Assembly (NCBI GenBank): GCA_017459675.1
Contig: JAFUCM010000019.1
Span: 1 to 43,558, forward strand
Reading direction: 5' to 3'
Length of the DNA: 43,558 bases
Origin: Eubacterium sp.
Lineage (GTDB): Bacteria; Bacillota; Clostridia; Lachnospirales; Lachnospiraceae
Shown here: piece by piece, positions 40,987 to 43,558 of the stretch
Layout of the letters: every line of letters starts with the position of its first letter
Position numbering within the stretch: the stretch's first letter is position 1
The notes under the pieces: model-generated
Told to the model about the DNA's origin: nothing
The model's database searches: none
What the model saw: only the letters and a program-made list of their open reading frames with translations
Translations under genes and position numbers: made by a program

Positions 40987-42720
40987 TTATTTCAGCATTT
41001 CATCGATAATTGCGCCGATCTGTTCACCCATAGCAGCAGACTTCTGGTCCGCATCATCAAGAGAGGTTCCCTTGATGCCATAGTAGAATTTGATCTTCGG
41101 CTCGGTGCCGGACGGTCTGACGCAAACCCATGCATCATCTTCCAGCTCATAGTACAGCACGTTGGAGGACGGCAGGCCTGTCGCGGTCTTTTCGCCGGTT
41201 GCCAGATCCACGCGCTCATCTGCCTTGTAGTCACGGGTTGCGAGCACTTTATAACCGCCGATTTCAGCAGGCGGATTCTCGCGGAGAGATGTCATGATGC
41301 CCTGAATCTTCTCGAGACCTTCTTTACCTGCCAGGCCGATGGATTTGATATCATCCTTATAATAGCCGAGGCGCTCATACAGCTCAATCATAACCTCCCA
41401 GAGGGTCTTGCCCTGGGATTTATAATAAGCAGCTGCCTCACACAGTGCCATAACAGCCACGATCGCATCCTTGTCGCGCGCATGTGTGCCGATCAGGCAG
41501 CCGTAGCTCTCCTCAAATCCGAAGAGATAAGTGCCCTTTCCGCTCTCTTCGAACTGCAGAATCTGCTGTCCGATATATTTGAATCCTGTCAGAACCTCGA
41601 TGAAATCAACGCCGTAATATCTGGCAATCGCACCTGCCATGTTGCTGGAAACAATCGTGGAAATCAGTGCGCCGTCATCCGGCAGGCCCTTCACTGCCTT
41701 GCGCTGTCCGATCTCATAATCTGCCAGCAGGCAGCCGGACATGTTGCCGGTCAGATCGTGATAATTGCCCTCTGCGTCCTTTACGCGGACACCAAGACGG
41801 TCTGCATCCGGGTCCGTCGCGAGAACGAGGTCCGCATCAATCTTCTTTGCAAGTTCCAGTCCGAGAACAAACGCATCCTCAGATTCCGGATTCGGATACG
41901 GGCAGGTCGGGAAATCACCGTCCGGCAGACGCTGTTCCGGCACCGGATAAACATGCTCAAATCCAAGCTGGCGCATGATCTTGCGCGCCGGGATATTTCC
42001 GGTTCCGTGCAGCGGTGTGTAGACAATCTTCAGATCCTTTGCCATCTCTTTGATTGCTTCGGGATGAAGCACCTGGCTCTTCAGCGCCTCCATGTACGGA
42101 ACATCAATATCTGCACCGATTACCTGATACAGATCTGCGACAACCGCGTCATCCTTCTCCATGGTCAGAACGTCTGCCCACTCTGTAACAGCCTGAACCT
42201 CGGCCATAATGCCGGTATCGTGAGGCGGTGTAATCTGCGCGCCGTCTTCCCAGTAAACCTTATAACCGTTATAATCAGCCGGATTGTGGCTCGCAGTAAT
42301 ATTAATACCCGCAATACAGTGCAGATAGCGGACCGCGAAAGAAAGCTCCGGCGTCGGCCGCAGAGACTCGAAAACGTATGCCTTAATACCATTTGCTGCG
42401 AGGCAGAGCGCCGCACAGTCAGCAAATTCCGTATTCATATGCCGGGAATCAAAAGCAATCGCAACACCGCGGTCCTGCATGCCCTGCTTCTTAATATAGT
42501 TTGCAAGACCCTGCGTCGCCTTGCGCACAACATAGATATTCATACGGTTCGTGCCCGCGCCGATAATACCGCGCAGTCCGGCCGTACCGAACTCCAGATC
42601 CATATAAAACCGCTCTTCAATCTCCTTCGGATCATCCGCAATCGCACGGAGCTCCTCCTTTGTTGCCTCGTCAAAATACGGATCACTCAGCCATGTCTGA
42701 TACGTTTCCTGATAGCCCAT
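40987..42720 (-). CDS. pgcA: Phosphoglucomutase/phosphomannomutase
   Basis: Interconverts glucose-1-phosphate and glucose-6-phosphate, the step that sends Leloir product into glycolysis. The 577-aa alpha-D-phosphohexomutase has the phosphoserine loop NITASHNPADYNG, metal loop ATDPDADRLGV, sugar-binding FGFEESYGCL and phosphate-binding RPSGTEPKIKFY. GGGAGG lies eight bases upstream of the ATG. It stands alone between hup and a large hairpin element. A long open frame on the opposite strand is a shadow of its codon usage. Confidence 0.96.
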   Translation of the reverse strand: MGYQETYQTWLSDPYFDEATKEELRAIADDPKEIEERFYMDLEFGTAGLRGIIGAGTNRMNIYVVRKATQGLANYIKKQGMQDRGVAIAFDSRHMNTEFADCAALCLAANGIKAYVFESLRPTPELSFAVRYLHCIAGINITASHNPADYNGYKVYWEDGAQITPPHDTGIMAEVQAVTEWADVLTMEKDDAVVADLYQVIGADIDVPYMEALKSQVLHPEAIKEMAKDLKIVYTPLHGTGNIPARKIMRQLGFEHVYPVPEQRLPDGDFPTCPYPNPESEDAFVLGLELAKKIDADLVLATDPDADRLGVRVKDAEGNYHDLTGNMSGCLLADYEIGQRKAVKGLPDDGALISTIVSSNMAGAIARYYGVDFIEVLTGFKYIGQQILQFEESGKGTYLFGFEESYGCLIGTHARDKDAIVAVMALCEAAAYYKSQGKTLWEVMIELYERLGYYKDDIKSIGLAGKEGLEKIQGIMTSLRENPPAEIGGYKVLATRDYKADERVDLATGEKTATGLPSSNVLYYELEDDAWVCVRPSGTEPKIKFYYGIKGTSLDDADQKSAAMGEQIGAIIDEMLK

Positions 42721-42784
42721 TTGTTACCTCCCATACAAAACACCAAACTCTTCAACAGATCTTTACCTGCGGTCAAATGATTCT

Positions 42785-42981
42785 CCTGCGGGGCCGCCCG
42801 CGCTTAGTCTCGGCACAGCGGTACTAAGTTCACACTACGTGTTCACTAAGGACCGGCGCCTGCGAATGCCCCTCCGGAGAAAGCATTTGCCCTTTGAATA
42901 AACCTTCGCGGCGGGAGATCGTTTGATTGTCTCCCCTGCGAATTCCACCTGAGCAGAGAGACAATCAAACGGTCTCCCGCC
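42785..42981. repeat. Hairpin extragenic element D
   Basis: Arms of 24 bases at 42910-42933 and 42958-42981 pair with one mismatch (GGCGGGAGA...TTGTCTC). Beside them, TTAGTACCGCTG on the minus strand at 42816-42827 is followed by a GC-rich dyad, as in elements A-C. It fills the gap between proS and pgcA and could end the proS transcript. Confidence 0.7.
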
Positions 42982-42990
42982 TCACAAACA

Positions 42991-43558
42991 TTAATACGCC
43001 TTCCCCCAGTAAACCATCTTCTTCGCCGGCTTTCCGCAGCAGATGCAGGTATCTGCGAGATGTACCTGCTGTCCCGGAATGCAGCGGCTTGTTACGGACA
43101 GATCTTCTTTGATCTTATTTTCGCACGCCTCGTCGCCGCACCACATTGCACGGATGAAGCCCGGTTTTGTGTCTGCGATCTCTGAGAATTCCTCGTAGGT
43201 TACTGCGTCGTAGGTGTGTGCCTCGCGGTGTGCGAGGGCCTTCTCAAAGAGATCCTTCTGGATACTCTCAAGCAACTCTGCTGTGACGGCTGCCAGATTT
43301 TCGAGCGGGACAATCTGCTTCTCGCGGGTGTCTCTGCGGACCAGAACTGCCTGGCCTGCCTCGATGTCCTTCGGACCGAGCTCGACACGTACCGGAATGC
43401 CGCGCATCTCCTGCTCGGAGAACTTCCAGCCCGGACTCTTGTCACTGTCATCGAGTGCTGCGCGGATCCCTGCTGCCTGCAGTGCCGCTTTCACTTCCAA
43501 CGCCTTATCCATGACGCCTTCTGCACTCTGGCGGATCGGGATCACCATTGCCTGTGTC
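42991..43558 (-). CDS. proS: Prolyl-tRNA synthetase, C-terminal part (cut by window edge)
   Basis: The last 188 codons of a class II synthetase; the catalytic core lies outside the window. The visible part is the anticodon-binding domain (VKAALQAAGIRAALDDSDKSPGWKFSEQEMRGIPVRVELGP, VPLENL) and the C-terminal zinc-containing tail ending GKPAKKMVYWGKAY, which is specific to the type 3 (archaeal/eukaryote-like) ProRS found in many Clostridia. Cysteines in WCGDEAC and CICCGKP are the metal ligands. The first ATG in the window, at 43548, is internal. Confidence 0.95.
   Translation of the reverse strand, partial: TQAMVIPIRQSAEGVMDKALEVKAALQAAGIRAALDDSDKSPGWKFSEQEMRGIPVRVELGPKDIEAGQAVLVRRDTREKQIVPLENLAAVTAELLESIQKDLFEKALAHREAHTYDAVTYEEFSEIADTKPGFIRAMWCGDEACENKIKEDLSVTSRCIPGQQVHLADTCICCGKPAKKMVYWGKAY

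Noticed and set aside
40954-42780. 608-codon open frame on the plus strand opposite phosphoglucomutase
   Set aside because: It is the antisense of a well-matched pgcA; the peptide is Cys/His/Arg-rich without any domain and has no ribosome site.
1-43558. CRISPR array or classical defence system
   Set aside because: No regularly spaced identical repeats with unique spacers, and no cas, restriction or abortive-infection gene pair was recognised apart from mazEF.

Overview
The window looks like a chromosome segment of a Clostridia gut commensal, most likely Lachnospiraceae. The grounds are strong AGGAGG-type ribosome sites, a class II galactose-1-phosphate uridylyltransferase, a type 3 (archaeal-like) prolyl-tRNA synthetase, an Msm-type sugar ABC operon run by an AraC regulator, and a tilS-hpt-ftsH block. 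Flanking DNA is GC-rich; the 23.2-33.3 kb segment is visibly richer in A+T (judged by eye, not computed).

Layout. 1-2.15 kb: the 3' end of an IS110-family transposase, inverted repeats, a NudC-type NADH pyrophosphatase and a mazEF pair. 2.15-19.2 kb: a leftward galactoside-utilisation locus. A divergent AraC regulator (18.2-19.2 kb) faces an operon for a sugar-binding lipoprotein, two permeases, a YesL-like membrane protein, a GH36 alpha-galactosidase, an MsmK-type ATPase, a ParB-like/BMP fusion, a phosphoesterase, galT, galK, an AAA ATPase with its own repeat array, and galE. It would import alpha-galactosides, release galactose and feed it through the Leloir pathway. 19.1-23.1 kb: MATE transporter, flavoprotein, YfbR-like HD nucleotidase and a secreted glucosaminidase.

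23.16-33.25 kb is a 10-kb mobile element inserted in a tRNA-Leu(UAA) gene, bounded by a perfect 108-bp direct repeat. All confidently called genes point left: tyrosine integrase, an 84-aa protein, a SprT-like zinc protein, a frameshifted Spo11/topoisomerase VI-A-like protein, a strong promoter with an operator and a terminator-ended structured leader RNA, a small HTH protein, a DnaD-like replication protein, an HNH nuclease, a small terminase subunit, and a run of about 60-aa microproteins ending in a 336-aa protein. No large terminase, portal, capsid, tail or lysis gene is recognisable. This matches the plan of a phage satellite (PICI-like) and is the main candidate for an undescribed system.

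33.3-43.6 kb: intact tRNA-Leu, a GH13 amylase-type enzyme, ftsH, hpt, tilS, a DivIC-like protein, an S4 RNA-binding protein, HU, phosphoglucomutase and the 3' end of proS. Four intergenic hairpin elements share a TTAGYACCGNTG core. All calls come from reading the sequence; no database search was run.
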